Assembly (NCBI GenBank): GCA_964388945.1
Contig: CAYMCM010000014.1
Coordinates: 1-42,917 of the forward strand
DNA: 42,917 bases
From: Roseburia_D sp964388945
GTDB taxonomy: Bacteria; Bacillota; Clostridia; Lachnospirales; Lachnospiraceae
Direction: 5' to 3'
The notes under the pieces were generated by a model that saw only the letters and a program-made list of their open reading frames with translations, was not told where the DNA came from and did not search any database. Positions within the stretch are counted from its first letter, which is position 1. Each line of letters begins with the position of its first letter. Below, piece after piece: positions 7,677 to 16,570 of this stretch. The position numbers were made by a program, and so were the translations under genes.

Positions 7677-8669
7677 ATGGAAAAAAGAGTGATTTCAACA
7701 CAACTGCAGGACGAGGATATCAAAATCGAAACAAACCTCCGTCCGCAGTCGCTGGATGAATATATCGGGCAGAAAAAGACCAAAGAAAAACTGAAAGTTT
7801 ATATCGAGGCGGCAAAGCAGAGAGCGGAGCCGCTCGATCATGTGCTGTTTTACGGACCTCCGGGACTTGGAAAGACCACGCTTGCGGGAATCATTGCAAA
7901 TGAGATGGGAACCCATATCAAGATCACTTCCGGACCGGCAATTGGAAAACCGGGTGAAATGGCGGCAATCTTAAGCAATCTGCAGGAAGGAGATGTTCTG
8001 TTTGTAGATGAAATTCACCGCTTAAACCGTCAGGTGGAGGAAGTGCTTTACCCGGCAATGGAGGATTACGTGATCGATATCATGATCGGAAAAGGCGCAA
8101 CAGCCCGTTCTATCCGTCTTGATCTGCCAAAGTTCACACTGGTCGGCGCAACCACCAGGGCAGGACTTCTGTCAGCACCTCTGCGGGATCGTTTCGGAGT
8201 GGTACATCATCTGGAATTTTATAATGTGGAGGAACTTACCACCATTATTGAACATTCCGCTAAAAAATTAGAAGTTGAGATTGAACCGGACGGTGCATAT
8301 GAGCTTGCAAGGCGTTCAAGGGGAACGCCGAGACTGGCGAACCGTCTGCTCAAGCGGGTACGTGATTTTGCGCAGGTCAAATATGACGGCGTAATTACAA
8401 AAGAGGTAGCAGCTTTTGCACTGGATCTGCTTGAAGTGGACAAACTCGGACTGGATCAAAATGATCGGAATATTTTGCTTACGATCATGGAAAAATTTTC
8501 CGGTGGTCCGGTTGGACTTGATACGCTTGCGGCGGCGATCGGCGAGGACGGAGGTACGATTGAGGATGTTTATGAGCCGTATCTGGTAAAAAACGGATTT
8601 ATCAACCGTACACCGAAAGGACGGGTTGTGACCGATTTTGCTTATCATCACTTCGGTATGGCAAGATAA
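7677..8669 (+). CDS. ruvB: Holliday junction branch migration helicase RuvB
   Basis: AAA+ motor of branch migration. Walker A is GPPGLGKTT (60-68), Walker B VDEIHR, sensor 1 GATTRAG, the arginine finger region APLRDRFG and sensor 2 RGTPRLANRLL; a winged helix closes the 330-residue protein. AGAGGAG precedes ATG 7677. Last gene of the run that begins at proB; a strong promoter for zapA begins 5 bp after its stop. Confidence 0.98.
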   Translation: MEKRVISTQLQDEDIKIETNLRPQSLDEYIGQKKTKEKLKVYIEAAKQRAEPLDHVLFYGPPGLGKTTLAGIIANEMGTHIKITSGPAIGKPGEMAAILSNLQEGDVLFVDEIHRLNRQVEEVLYPAMEDYVIDIMIGKGATARSIRLDLPKFTLVGATTRAGLLSAPLRDRFGVVHHLEFYNVEELTTIIEHSAKKLEVEIEPDGAYELARRSRGTPRLANRLLKRVRDFAQVKYDGVITKEVAAFALDLLEVDKLGLDQNDRNILLTIMEKFSGGPVGLDTLAAAIGEDGGTIEDVYEPYLVKNGFINRTPKGRVVTDFAYHHFGMAR

Positions 8670-8674
8670 AAGAG

Positions 8675-8703
8675 TTGTCTTTCCGGGAAAAACATTTTAT
8701 AAT
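8675..8703 (+). promoter_or_regulatory. Sigma-A promoter of zapA
   Basis: TTGTCT (8675-8680) and a perfect TATAAT (8698-8703) are separated by 17 bp, 33 bp before the zapA start and directly after the ruvB stop. Confidence 0.75.
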
Positions 8704-8736
8704 AGTACAATATGGAAAAATGAAGGAGGCCTTGTT

Positions 8737-9171
8737 ATGTCATCCAAAACAAGTGCACAGGTTATCATTGGTGGAAGAGTGTATACATTAAGCGGTTATG
8801 AAGAAGAAGCATATCTGCAGAAAGTGGCATCCTATCTGAATAATAAGCTGAGTGAGTTTAAAGAAATGCCGGATTATTCAAAATTGTCCGGTGATATGAA
8901 ATCCGTTCTGTTGGAATTGAATATCGCAGATGATTATTTTAAGGCAAAAGCGCAGGTGGAACGTTTAGAGCGTGAGATCCGGCAGAAAGAAGAAGAAAAC
9001 AGTGACCTTAAGAATGAATTGGTATCAAGACAGATAAAACAGGAAAAAAGCACAAAAGCGTTTGAGGAACTGGAAGAAGAAAACAAGAAGCTCCTCTTAG
9101 AAAAGACAAAACTTGAGGCCGCATTAGAGCAGAAGAATGACTCTGCTATGGAAAACGAAGAAAAAAAGTAA
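8737..9171 (+). CDS. zapA: Cell division protein ZapA
   Basis: The 144-residue protein has the ZapA N-terminal globular domain (VIIGGRVYTLSGYEEEAYLQ, then a helix with LNIADDYFKA) and a long, strongly charged coiled coil (about 70-140). ZapA tetramers bundle FtsZ filaments at the division ring. GAAGGAGG at 8722-8729 fixes ATG 8737, although the frame is open further upstream into ruvB. The coiled coil is extended compared with minimal ZapA proteins, as is common in Clostridia. Confidence 0.88.
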   Translation: MSSKTSAQVIIGGRVYTLSGYEEEAYLQKVASYLNNKLSEFKEMPDYSKLSGDMKSVLLELNIADDYFKAKAQVERLEREIRQKEEENSDLKNELVSRQIKQEKSTKAFEELEEENKKLLLEKTKLEAALEQKNDSAMENEEKK

Positions 9172-9232
9172 TAAGACAAAAGGGGACAGAAAACAGGATA
9201 CGTCTGTCTCTTTCTTGTTATGGAGACTATTT

Positions 9233-11449
9233 ATGAAAGAACTGGAACTTTTGGCTCCTGCCGGATCGCTTACTACCTTAAAAGCCGTGGTAAACGCAGG
9301 CGCAGATGCGGTTTACCTGGGGGGAGAAATGTTTGGAGCGAGAGCCTATGCCAATAATTTTACAAAAGAAGAACTGTTTGAGGGAATTGATTACGGACAC
9401 CGTTGTGGCAGCCGTGTCATTTTGGCAGTGAATACATTGTTGAAAGAACATGAGATCAAAGAACAGCTTTATGATTATATTCTGCCTTATTATGAACGGG
9501 GCATAGACGCGGTGATCGTGCAGGATTTTGGCGTCTTAGAGTTTTTGCATGCACAGTTCCCCAATCTGCCGCTTCATACCAGTACCCAGATGACAATTAC
9601 CGGCGTAGACGGAGCAAAGCTGCTCGTGGAACATGGAGCATCCAGGATCGTCATGGCAAGAGAGCTTTCTTTTGCGGAGATAAAAAAGATCCACACGGCA
9701 GTGGATGCAGAATTGGAAGGATTCGTACACGGAGCGCTCTGTTACTGTTATTCCGGTCAGTGTCTGCTCAGCAGCATGCTTGGTGGAAGAAGCGGCAACC
9801 GCGGACGTTGTGCGCAGCCGTGCAGACTTCCTTATGAGGTACAGGATGCGAAAGGCAGACGGATCGGAAAGGCAGAAAATTATATTTTAAGCCCGAAAGA
9901 TCTCTGTACGATCGATCACATTCCGGAACTTGCCGAGTGCGGGCTGTATTCTTTTAAGATCGAAGGACGCATGAAACAGGCAGAATATGCAGCGGGCGTG
10001 GTGAGTATTTACCGGAAATATATGGATCGTTATCTGGAATATGGAAAAGAGGGGTATCATGTATCCAAAGAGGACAGGCAGAAGCTGTTCGATTTCGGAA
10101 ACCGCAGCGGTTTTACAGACGGCTATTATCTTAGAAATAATGGCAGGGAGATGATCACCTTTGACCGTCCGGGACATACCAAGGGCGGTGAAAAGTTACA
10201 AGAGCAGATTCGAAAGATGTATATTGAAACGGAGCAAAAAGAAGCTGTTGTTGGCGAGCTGTTGTTAAAAAAGAATTGTCCGGCAAAGCTTACGGTGACG
10301 GTGGATGCGCATTCGGTAACGGTGTCAGGTGAGCCGGTACAGCCGGCAATGAAACGGCCGCTTACGATAGAAATGGTTCGTGAAAAAATGGAAAAGACCG
10401 GAAATACGCCGTATCAGTTTGAAACACTAAATATAAACATGGACGATGACATCTTTCTTCCGGTTCAGTCCTTAAATAAGCTGCGGAGAGATGCGCTTGA
10501 GCAGCTTGCGGAAACAGAAGTGTCAGAAGATAGAAGAAAGCCGGTTGAAGCCATTTCGTATCCGGCATTTACCGAAGCGGTAACAGAACGAATGGTTAAG
10601 CAGGAAATGGCAACAAAACCATATCTTGCCGTTTCGCTGGAGCAGGTGGATATTCTTGATACGGTATTGCATACCGATTTTGTGAAACGGATCTATCTGG
10701 ATGGTGCCATGCTGTTTCCGCCGGAAGCGGCAGAACGATTAGCACAGACAGTAACACAGATCAGGCATATGGGAAAAGAAGCATATTATGTTTTTCCTGT
10801 GATTTTTCGTGACCGGACGAGGGAGCGTTTCCTGGCAAACTGGGAGAAGATAAAAAGTGCTGGTTTGGATGGCTTTTTGATCAAAAGCTATGATGCACTC
10901 GGATTTTGCAGGGAGATGGGGGTTGCCCCGGATAAACTGATTCTGGACCACAATATGTATACCTGGTCAGCGGCTGCAAAGACTGCGTATCAAAAGGATG
11001 GAATCCGGCATGATACTGCGCCGGTGGAATTGAACAGACATGAACTGTCAGAACGTGTCAATTCTGGCAGTGAACTGATACTGTACGGATATCTGCCGCT
11101 GATGATCAGTGCACAGTGCGTGCATGCCAACACAGAACAATGTGATCGAACGGGCTGTGTGCGCTATTTAAAGGACAGGTATCATAAACTGTTTGCAGTG
11201 AAAAATAACTGTAATGACTGCTATATGGTTCTTTATAATTCCAGTCCGCTGTCATTGCTGCATCAGAAGCGGGAGATCGGACGGATGGGATTTTCGGGTT
11301 ACCGGCTTTCATTTACAAATGAGACAGCAAAACAGGCAGAAGAAGTGCTTGCGATGTATCAAAATCTTTGGATTCGGGAATGGGATGCCGATCGTGTTCC
11401 ATACTTGAAGGATTATACAAACGGGCATTTGAAACGTGGAGTAGAATAA
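9233..11449 (+). CDS. U32 family peptidase / tRNA-rRNA hydroxylation-type protein with DUF3656-like C terminus
   Basis: The 738-residue protein begins with the U32 start ELELLAPAGS and a TIM-barrel-like region (NAGADAVYLGG, HTSTQMTITG). The U32 signature ELEGFVHGALCYCYSGQC spans about 160-177 and is followed by further cysteines (GNRGRCAQPC). Relatives in E. coli include RlhA and TrhP, which hydroxylate rRNA or tRNA cytidine/uridine, so RNA modification is at least as likely as proteolysis. The C-terminal half has more Cys pairs (CVHANTEQCDRTGC, NNCNDC). The start is ATG 9233 after GGAG. It sits between zapA and a SEDS gene. Confidence 0.9.
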   Translation: MKELELLAPAGSLTTLKAVVNAGADAVYLGGEMFGARAYANNFTKEELFEGIDYGHRCGSRVILAVNTLLKEHEIKEQLYDYILPYYERGIDAVIVQDFGVLEFLHAQFPNLPLHTSTQMTITGVDGAKLLVEHGASRIVMARELSFAEIKKIHTAVDAELEGFVHGALCYCYSGQCLLSSMLGGRSGNRGRCAQPCRLPYEVQDAKGRRIGKAENYILSPKDLCTIDHIPELAECGLYSFKIEGRMKQAEYAAGVVSIYRKYMDRYLEYGKEGYHVSKEDRQKLFDFGNRSGFTDGYYLRNNGREMITFDRPGHTKGGEKLQEQIRKMYIETEQKEAVVGELLLKKNCPAKLTVTVDAHSVTVSGEPVQPAMKRPLTIEMVREKMEKTGNTPYQFETLNINMDDDIFLPVQSLNKLRRDALEQLAETEVSEDRRKPVEAISYPAFTEAVTERMVKQEMATKPYLAVSLEQVDILDTVLHTDFVKRIYLDGAMLFPPEAAERLAQTVTQIRHMGKEAYYVFPVIFRDRTRERFLANWEKIKSAGLDGFLIKSYDALGFCREMGVAPDKLILDHNMYTWSAAAKTAYQKDGIRHDTAPVELNRHELSERVNSGSELILYGYLPLMISAQCVHANTEQCDRTGCVRYLKDRYHKLFAVKNNCNDCYMVLYNSSPLSLLHQKREIGRMGFSGYRLSFTNETAKQAEEVLAMYQNLWIREWDADRVPYLKDYTNGHLKRGVE

Positions 11450-11454
11450 AAGTT

Positions 11455-12855
11455 ATGTTAAATCTGATTACAGAAATTTCAAAATATCTGATCATAGGTC
11501 TTGCGGCATTTTATACCTATGAATGTTTTGCGGTGTTCCGCAAAAAGTATGGTGATAAAGAGCGGGAAAAAATATATAAGCGGCAGATGGCATGTGTCTA
11601 TCTGATCCATCTGGATGCATTTCTTGTGCTGTTTGCAGCAACGCTTGATCCGCAGATGATCGGAATGTATCTGGTACAGCTTATTTTCCTACTGTCACTG
11701 CATTTTGGGTATACGGTCGTATATAAGAACAGTAACCGTTCCGTGCTCAATAATATGTGTATGCTTCTGATGGCAGGATTTGTGATACTGACCAGATTGA
11801 ATTTTGATAAATCTAAAAAACAGTTTCTGATCGCAGCTATTTCCGCGGGGATCACCTTTTTTATTCCGCTTATCATAAGGAAAGCGCGCGCACTGCGTAA
11901 GTTTACCTGGGTATATGCGGGAATCGGCATTGCGCTGCTTGGAGTTGTGGCGATCGCCGGAGCGGTGAGCTACGGTGCGAAAATCTCGTTTACGATTGCA
12001 GGGATCACATTGCAGCCGTCCGAATTTATCAAGATACTTTATGTATTTTTTATCGCAGGTATGTTCTATGAGTCAATCGAATTTTCACAGGTGGTAAAAA
12101 CAACTGTGATGGCGGCAATGCATGTGCTCATACTTGTTGTTTCCAAAGACCTTGGAGGGGCGCTCATCTTTTTCATGGTCTATCTGGTGATGCTTTATGT
12201 AGCGACAGGAAAACTGCTTTATTTCGGAGGCGGTTTTGCGGCAGGGGCAGCAGCGGCAGCAGTCGCTTATAAGATATTCCGGCATGTCCGTGTGCGTGTC
12301 GTGGCATGGAAAAATCCGCTTGGCGTTATCGACAACGAGGGCTATCAGATCTGTCAGTCCCTGTTTGCGATTGGAACGGGCGGATGGTTTGGAATGGGAC
12401 TATATAAAGGAGTTCCCAATACGATCCCGGTCGTGGAACAGGATTTTGTATTTTCTGCAATTGCGGAAGAACTCGGCGGGATCTTTGCGCTTTGCCTGAT
12501 CTTGATCTGTGTGAGCTGCATATTGATGTTTTTTAATATTGCTATGCAGATGCGCGATGCTTATTATAAATACGTGGCAGTCGGACTTGGCACGGTATAT
12601 GGTTTCCAGGTATTTCTGACACTTGGCGGCGTAACAAAATTTATTCCGTCTACCGGAGTGACACTGCCGTTTGTAAGTTACGGAGGAAGCTCGCTGTTAT
12701 CGACATTTATCATATTTGCAATTATTCAGGGACTCTATTTAAAGAAAGAGGATGAAGGTGAATTCCATGAAAAGAGACAGAAGGAATACAGGAAGCAGAC
12801 AGCAAAAAAGAAGCGGAAAAAAGCAGGATTCGACCGGGAACTGGAAGAATTCTGA
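11455..12855 (+). CDS. SEDS family peptidoglycan glycosyltransferase (FtsW/RodA/SpoVE)
   Basis: A polytopic protein (466 residues, about 10 helices) that polymerises lipid II. Diagnostic segments are GITLQPSEFIKILYVFF, SKDLGGALIFFMVYLVMLYV, NEGYQICQSLFAIGTGGWFG, VVEQDFVFSAIAEELGG and the C-terminal LPFVSYGGSS. The start is ATG 11455, six bases after the U32 gene. Its charged cytoplasmic C-terminal tail is encoded in DNA that also encodes the PBP N terminus in another frame. The adjacent class B PBP makes a SEDS-bPBP pair; whether it serves elongation, division or sporulation cannot be told. Confidence 0.92.
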   Translation: MLNLITEISKYLIIGLAAFYTYECFAVFRKKYGDKEREKIYKRQMACVYLIHLDAFLVLFAATLDPQMIGMYLVQLIFLLSLHFGYTVVYKNSNRSVLNNMCMLLMAGFVILTRLNFDKSKKQFLIAAISAGITFFIPLIIRKARALRKFTWVYAGIGIALLGVVAIAGAVSYGAKISFTIAGITLQPSEFIKILYVFFIAGMFYESIEFSQVVKTTVMAAMHVLILVVSKDLGGALIFFMVYLVMLYVATGKLLYFGGGFAAGAAAAAVAYKIFRHVRVRVVAWKNPLGVIDNEGYQICQSLFAIGTGGWFGMGLYKGVPNTIPVVEQDFVFSAIAEELGGIFALCLILICVSCILMFFNIAMQMRDAYYKYVAVGLGTVYGFQVFLTLGGVTKFIPSTGVTLPFVSYGGSSLLSTFIIFAIIQGLYLKKEDEGEFHEKRQKEYRKQTAKKKRKKAGFDRELEEF

Positions 12856-14257
12856 TAATCGTGAGCTGGTGGTGGTCACTTATCTGTTTGTCATCCTGTT
12901 TATGGCATTGATCGGTTACTTTGTCTATTTTGAAGTGGCAAAGAGTGAAGTGTTTATCAACAGTTCTTATAATAAAAGGCAGGATCTTTTTGCGAAGACG
13001 GTCGTGCGTGGTGAGATTTTAGACCGGAATGGAGAAGTGCTTGCAAAGACGGTTACGGATGCAGACGGAAAGGAAACGCGGAAGTATCCGTATGGAAAGA
13101 CATTTTCACATGTTGTCGGTTACGCGACGAACGGAAAGTCCGGGATTGAATCTTCTATGAATTTCCGTCTTTTAACTTCGCATGCGTTCATCTTAGAGCG
13201 TATTGGCAATGAATTTAAAGGAGAAAAAAATATCGGGGATAACGTGGTGACGACACTGGATCTTGATCTTCAGCAGACGGCATACGATGCGTTGGGCAGT
13301 CACAACGGTGCGGTGATCGTATTGGAACCATCGACCGGAAAAATCCTTGCGATGGTATCAAAACCGGATTATGATCCAAATACCATTGCAGAAAAGTGGG
13401 ATGAGATCACTTCGCCGGATAATTCGGAATCCGTATTGTTAAACCGTGCGACACAGGGGCTATATCCGCCGGGATCTACTTTTAAGATATTTACTACATT
13501 AGAATACATCCGTGAGAATACAGATTATACGGATTATCGTTATATCTGTGATGGAGAATTGGAAAAAGAGGGAACGGTGATTCACTGTTATAATAATGAC
13601 GTACACGGAGAGGAGGATCTGCTGTCGTCATTTTCCCATTCCTGTAATTCCTCCTATGCAAATCTGGGACTGATGCTGAATCCGGATAAATTTACAGACA
13701 CCTGTGATTCCCTGCTGTTTAATCAGAAGCTTCCATATGCATATGGATATAGGCAGAGCAGCTTTTCACTGGAAAAAGATGCGTCCACGCATGATGTCAT
13801 GGAAACTGCCATCGGTCAGGGCGAAACGTTAGTCACACCACTCCATATGGCACTTGTGGTATCGGCGATCGCAAATGACGGTGTGCTGATGAAACCGTAT
13901 CTGATCGATCATACCGAGAATTATGAAGGGAATGTGGTAAAGGAATATTCTCCCTCTGAATATGGAACACTTTTAAAAAAAGAAGAGGCTGAAACGATGC
14001 AGGATTTCATGCAGAACGTGGTGCAGGAAGGAACCGGGCGGAAATTAAAAGGACAGAGTTATACAGCGGCAGGAAAGACCGGATCGGCGGAATACAGTGA
14101 TGCGGATGATTCCAGCCACGCGTGGTTTGTCGGCTATGCACATCGTGAGGACAAGGAAGATATTGCTCTGGCAGTTGTAGTGGAAGGCGCGGGTGCAGGC
14201 AGTACCTATGCGGTTCCGGCGGCAAAACAGATCTTTGATGCATATTATAGTCATTAG
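12767..14257 (+). CDS. Class B penicillin-binding protein (PbpA/FtsI-type transpeptidase)
   Basis: The 496-residue protein has a basic cytoplasmic tail, one membrane helix (about 36-55), a short N-terminal domain and a transpeptidase domain with S237-T-F-K240, S292-C-N294 and K437-T-G439. There is no transglycosylase domain. The short N-terminal region resembles actinobacterial PbpA rather than long SpoVD forms; no PASTA domain is present. ATG 12767 is favoured by AAGGTG six bases before it; an in-frame ATG at 12752 is possible. It overlaps the SEDS gene by 89 bp, so the two are translationally linked. Confidence 0.92.
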   Translation: MKRDRRNTGSRQQKRSGKKQDSTGNWKNSDNRELVVVTYLFVILFMALIGYFVYFEVAKSEVFINSSYNKRQDLFAKTVVRGEILDRNGEVLAKTVTDADGKETRKYPYGKTFSHVVGYATNGKSGIESSMNFRLLTSHAFILERIGNEFKGEKNIGDNVVTTLDLDLQQTAYDALGSHNGAVIVLEPSTGKILAMVSKPDYDPNTIAEKWDEITSPDNSESVLLNRATQGLYPPGSTFKIFTTLEYIRENTDYTDYRYICDGELEKEGTVIHCYNNDVHGEEDLLSSFSHSCNSSYANLGLMLNPDKFTDTCDSLLFNQKLPYAYGYRQSSFSLEKDASTHDVMETAIGQGETLVTPLHMALVVSAIANDGVLMKPYLIDHTENYEGNVVKEYSPSEYGTLLKKEEAETMQDFMQNVVQEGTGRKLKGQSYTAAGKTGSAEYSDADDSSHAWFVGYAHREDKEDIALAVVVEGAGAGSTYAVPAAKQIFDAYYSH

Positions 14258-14283
14258 GAAATGTACCGGTTCTGTTTGTTTTC

Positions 14284-14312
14284 TTGCAAGATAACCGGAA
14301 AAGAGGTATACT
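14284..14312 (+). promoter_or_regulatory. Sigma-A promoter of the Nudix-DUF2953-gerW run
   Basis: TTGCAA (14284-14289) and TATACT (14307-14312) are separated by 17 bp, 42 bp before the Nudix start codon. Confidence 0.7.
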
Positions 14313-14354
14313 AACCTTAGTTTATCTATTTTAACCACATCAGGAGGGATTGCA

Positions 14355-14807
14355 ATGATCGAGGCAACAAGCTGTGGTGGTGTGGTAATCTTTCGGGGTA
14401 AGATACTGGTCTTATATAAGAATTACCGGAACAGATATGAAGGATGGGTGCTGCCCAAAGGAACGGTGGAGCAGGGTGAGGAATACAAAGAGACTGCTTT
14501 GCGCGAGGTACGCGAAGAGACCGGGGTGCATGCATCCATCATCAAATATGTCGGCAAGAGCCGTTATTCTTTTACGGTTCCGGAAGATACCGTGGAGAAG
14601 GATGTTCACTGGTATCTGATGATGGCGGACAGTTATTACAGTAAGCCACAGCGGGAAGAGTTTTTTGTGGACTCCGGATATTACAAATTCCATGAGGCAT
14701 ACCATTTGCTCAAATTTGCAAACGAGAGACAGATCTTAGAGCAGGCGTATCAGGAATATCTGGAGTTGAAGCGCAATAATTTATGGGGCAGCCATAAATA
14801 TTTTTGA
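14355..14807 (+). CDS. Nudix hydrolase
   Basis: The 150-residue protein carries an intact Nudix box: G36-x5-E42-x7-R50-E51-V-x-E54-E55-x-G57. It therefore hydrolyses a nucleoside-diphosphate-linked compound with Mg2+. The N terminus (EATSCGGVVIFRG) and WVLPKGTVEQG resemble diadenosine-polyphosphate/MutT-like members; the substrate cannot be assigned. AGGAGGG precedes ATG 14355. Confidence 0.92.
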   Translation: MIEATSCGGVVIFRGKILVLYKNYRNRYEGWVLPKGTVEQGEEYKETALREVREETGVHASIIKYVGKSRYSFTVPEDTVEKDVHWYLMMADSYYSKPQREEFFVDSGYYKFHEAYHLLKFANERQILEQAYQEYLELKRNNLWGSHKYF

Positions 14808-14836
14808 AACAGGTTCGTGGGATATGAGGACTTTTC

Positions 14837-15190
14837 ATGAAATGGTATAAAAATCTATATACAGGTGAGAGTATCGCACACAGGAAAAACCGGATCAAAT
14901 GGAAGATCAGCCATAATGCCGGACAGGTAGGTATCTATGTGATTGCACTGCCATCCAACAGCGAAAATCTGTTGGATCTGATCCCGGCATGGGAGCTGAT
15001 GCAGAAGCATTATCCGAAGAAGCAGCTCTATATCATAGGACTTGCCGGAAATTATGATGAGGCAATGGAGCTTGCGGCGGCGATTGTCTGTGAAGCGTAT
15101 GCAAAAACAGGAAGTTTTTGTGTAAGAGATTATCTTGCGGAAAATAAGACAAAGCAGAAGGAGGAAACGCAATGCACATCCTCCTTTTAA
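14837..15190 (+). CDS. Protein of unknown function, 117 residues
   Basis: Not recognised. It has a basic N-terminal segment (KWYKNLYTGESIAHRKNRIKW with one His and several Lys/Arg), a hydrophobic beta-rich middle (VGIYVIALPS; LYIIGLAGN) and a helix rich in Ala (EAMELAAAIVCEAYA). No signal peptide or membrane helix is evident, so it is probably cytoplasmic. It lies 29 bp after the Nudix gene and overlaps the DUF2953 gene by 19 bp, which argues that it is a real, translationally coupled gene. Confidence 0.7.
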   Translation: MKWYKNLYTGESIAHRKNRIKWKISHNAGQVGIYVIALPSNSENLLDLIPAWELMQKHYPKKQLYIIGLAGNYDEAMELAAAIVCEAYAKTGSFCVRDYLAENKTKQKEETQCTSSF

Positions 15191-15582
15191 TCTTAAAAAT
15201 AATAGGGATACTTTTTTTAATACTGCTTTTGATTTTCGTTTTTTTTATCTTTGCGGTATTGTTTGCTCCGCTGCGCTACCGGGCAGAGGGAGAGTTGTTA
15301 GATGAGAAAAAAGCGGATATTTCGGCAAGCTGGCTTTTGTTTGTTTTGCGTGTGGCGTGCAGTGTACGCAGCAAAGAGGTGACTGTAACGGTTCGTCTGC
15401 TTGGGTTCCCGGTATTTTCTTATCCAAAACAGGACAGATCACCGAAAAGACAGCGGAAGAAAAACAAGGCAGAAACTCCTCAGGAATCAACGTTGCCTGA
15501 AGTAAGACCAGACACGGCATATGATGAAGAAATCAAATATTTAACCGAGGAGAAAACAAAAAAGGCAGCATCGGATCCTTAA
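15172..15582 (+). CDS. DUF2953 (YtfI-like) protein, N-terminal fragment
   Basis: The fragment has one long N-terminal membrane helix (about 3-30), then FAPLRYRAEGEL and a beta segment VRLLGFPVFSY, as in the front half of DUF2953 proteins, then a Lys/Glu-rich linker. It ends at TAA 15580-15582. The rest of the family domain continues in the same reading frame from 15583. AAGGAGG (15158-15164) gives a strong start at ATG 15172. The gene directly precedes gerW, the order of ytfI-ytfJ in B. subtilis. It is probably a broken or sequence-error-split gene; a genuine truncated protein is the alternative. Confidence 0.75.
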   Translation: MHILLLILKIIGILFLILLLIFVFFIFAVLFAPLRYRAEGELLDEKKADISASWLLFVLRVACSVRSKEVTVTVRLLGFPVFSYPKQDRSPKRQRKKNKAETPQESTLPEVRPDTAYDEEIKYLTEEKTKKAASDP

Positions 15583-15624
15583 AAAAGTACAAAAAAACGA
15601 AAAAAAAGAAGTCCGAAACGTATT

Positions 15625-16023
15625 TTGACAAAAATATGGCAGAAACTAAAACAGACCGGAAAAAATCTTGCACATATAAAAGAGATGATTTATGATGAAA
15701 GTAATCGGTCAGCGTTTGCGCATGGCGGCAGGGAGTTTCGGTATCTGCTGCGTCATTTCGGGCCGAGAAAGTTAAAGGCGGATCTTATGTTTGGAACAGA
15801 TAATCCGGCGCGGACGGGACAGATCCTCGGTGCGATCTGTATTTTTCCGGTCATATACCGAAATGAGATGCAGATCGTACCGGATTTTGAAGCCGATTCC
15901 TTTTATATCAAAGGAACATTTGCAGTGAAGGGGCATATTCGCCTTATACATGCGCTTTGTTCAGGAATCCGCATCTGGCGTGATAAAAACATACGAAAAT
16001 TAATAGGAAACATTAGAAAATGA
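15625..16023 (+). CDS. DUF2953 (YtfI-like) protein, C-terminal fragment
   Basis: It contains the family's conserved back half: a helix KIWQKLKQTGKNLAHIK, LLRHFGPRKLKADLMFGT (residues about 41-58), NPARTGQILGAICIFPVIY, then IVPDFEADSFYIKG and a final amphipathic helix. It is in the same frame as the upstream fragment, with 14 sense codons between the TAA and the nearest start-type codon (TTG 15625). There is no convincing ribosome site before that TTG, so independent translation is doubtful. Removing the one stop would give a single ORF of 283 codons. Confidence 0.65.
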   Translation: MTKIWQKLKQTGKNLAHIKEMIYDESNRSAFAHGGREFRYLLRHFGPRKLKADLMFGTDNPARTGQILGAICIFPVIYRNEMQIVPDFEADSFYIKGTFAVKGHIRLIHALCSGIRIWRDKNIRKLIGNIRK

Positions 16024-16042
16024 AAAGCAGGAGGAAGATCAT

Positions 16043-16492
16043 ATGGCAGAGAACAATACATTTAATCAGACGGTAGAATCTTTATTTAAAGGAATGGACA
16101 GCTTTATTACAACAAAGACGGTAGTTGGGGATGCAATCCATATCGGAGATACGATTATTCTGCCGCTCGTGGATGTCTCTTTCGGGGTAGCTGCCGGAGC
16201 ACTTACGCAGGAAAAGAAAAATAACGGAGCCGGTGGAATGGGCGGAAAGATCACACCGAGCGCAGTTTTAGTGATCCAGAACGGAACAACCAAACTGGTC
16301 AACATCAAAAATCAGGATGGCATTACAAAAGTCCTGGATATGGTACCGGATTTTGTGAATCGCTTTACGTCTAAAAAAGAAGAAAACAATACTGCTGATG
16401 AAGTGATCGTGGACGAAGCTGCAAAAAAGAAAGCGGGAGATGAGATGGAAGAGATTTTATCTGATGCGGTATCCGCAAAAACTGCAGACTAA
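16043..16492 (+). CDS. gerW: GerW family sporulation protein (YtfJ)
   Basis: The 149-residue protein has the family pattern: NQTVESLFKGMDSFITTKTV, GDTIILPLVDVSFGVAAGAL, a Gly-rich GAGGMGGKITPSAVLVIQNG and a variable acidic tail. GerW of Bacillus is needed for normal spore germination. CAGGAGG precedes ATG 16043. The preceding DUF2953 gene matches the conserved ytfI-ytfJ order. A strong terminator follows. Confidence 0.92.
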   Translation: MAENNTFNQTVESLFKGMDSFITTKTVVGDAIHIGDTIILPLVDVSFGVAAGALTQEKKNNGAGGMGGKITPSAVLVIQNGTTKLVNIKNQDGITKVLDMVPDFVNRFTSKKEENNTADEVIVDEAAKKKAGDEMEEILSDAVSAKTAD

Positions 16493-16528
16493 ACAATAAA
16501 AGTAAAATGGTATCAGAAGAAAAAAACG

Positions 16529-16559
16529 GGCATATCTTAGTAATAAGATATGCCTTTTT
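16529..16559 (+). terminator. Intrinsic terminator after gerW
   Basis: A perfect 11-bp stem (16529-16539 with 16544-16554, GGCATATCTTA) with a GTAA loop is followed at once by TTTTT (16555-16559). Confidence 0.9.
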
Positions 16560-16570
16560 GGTGTGATGTC

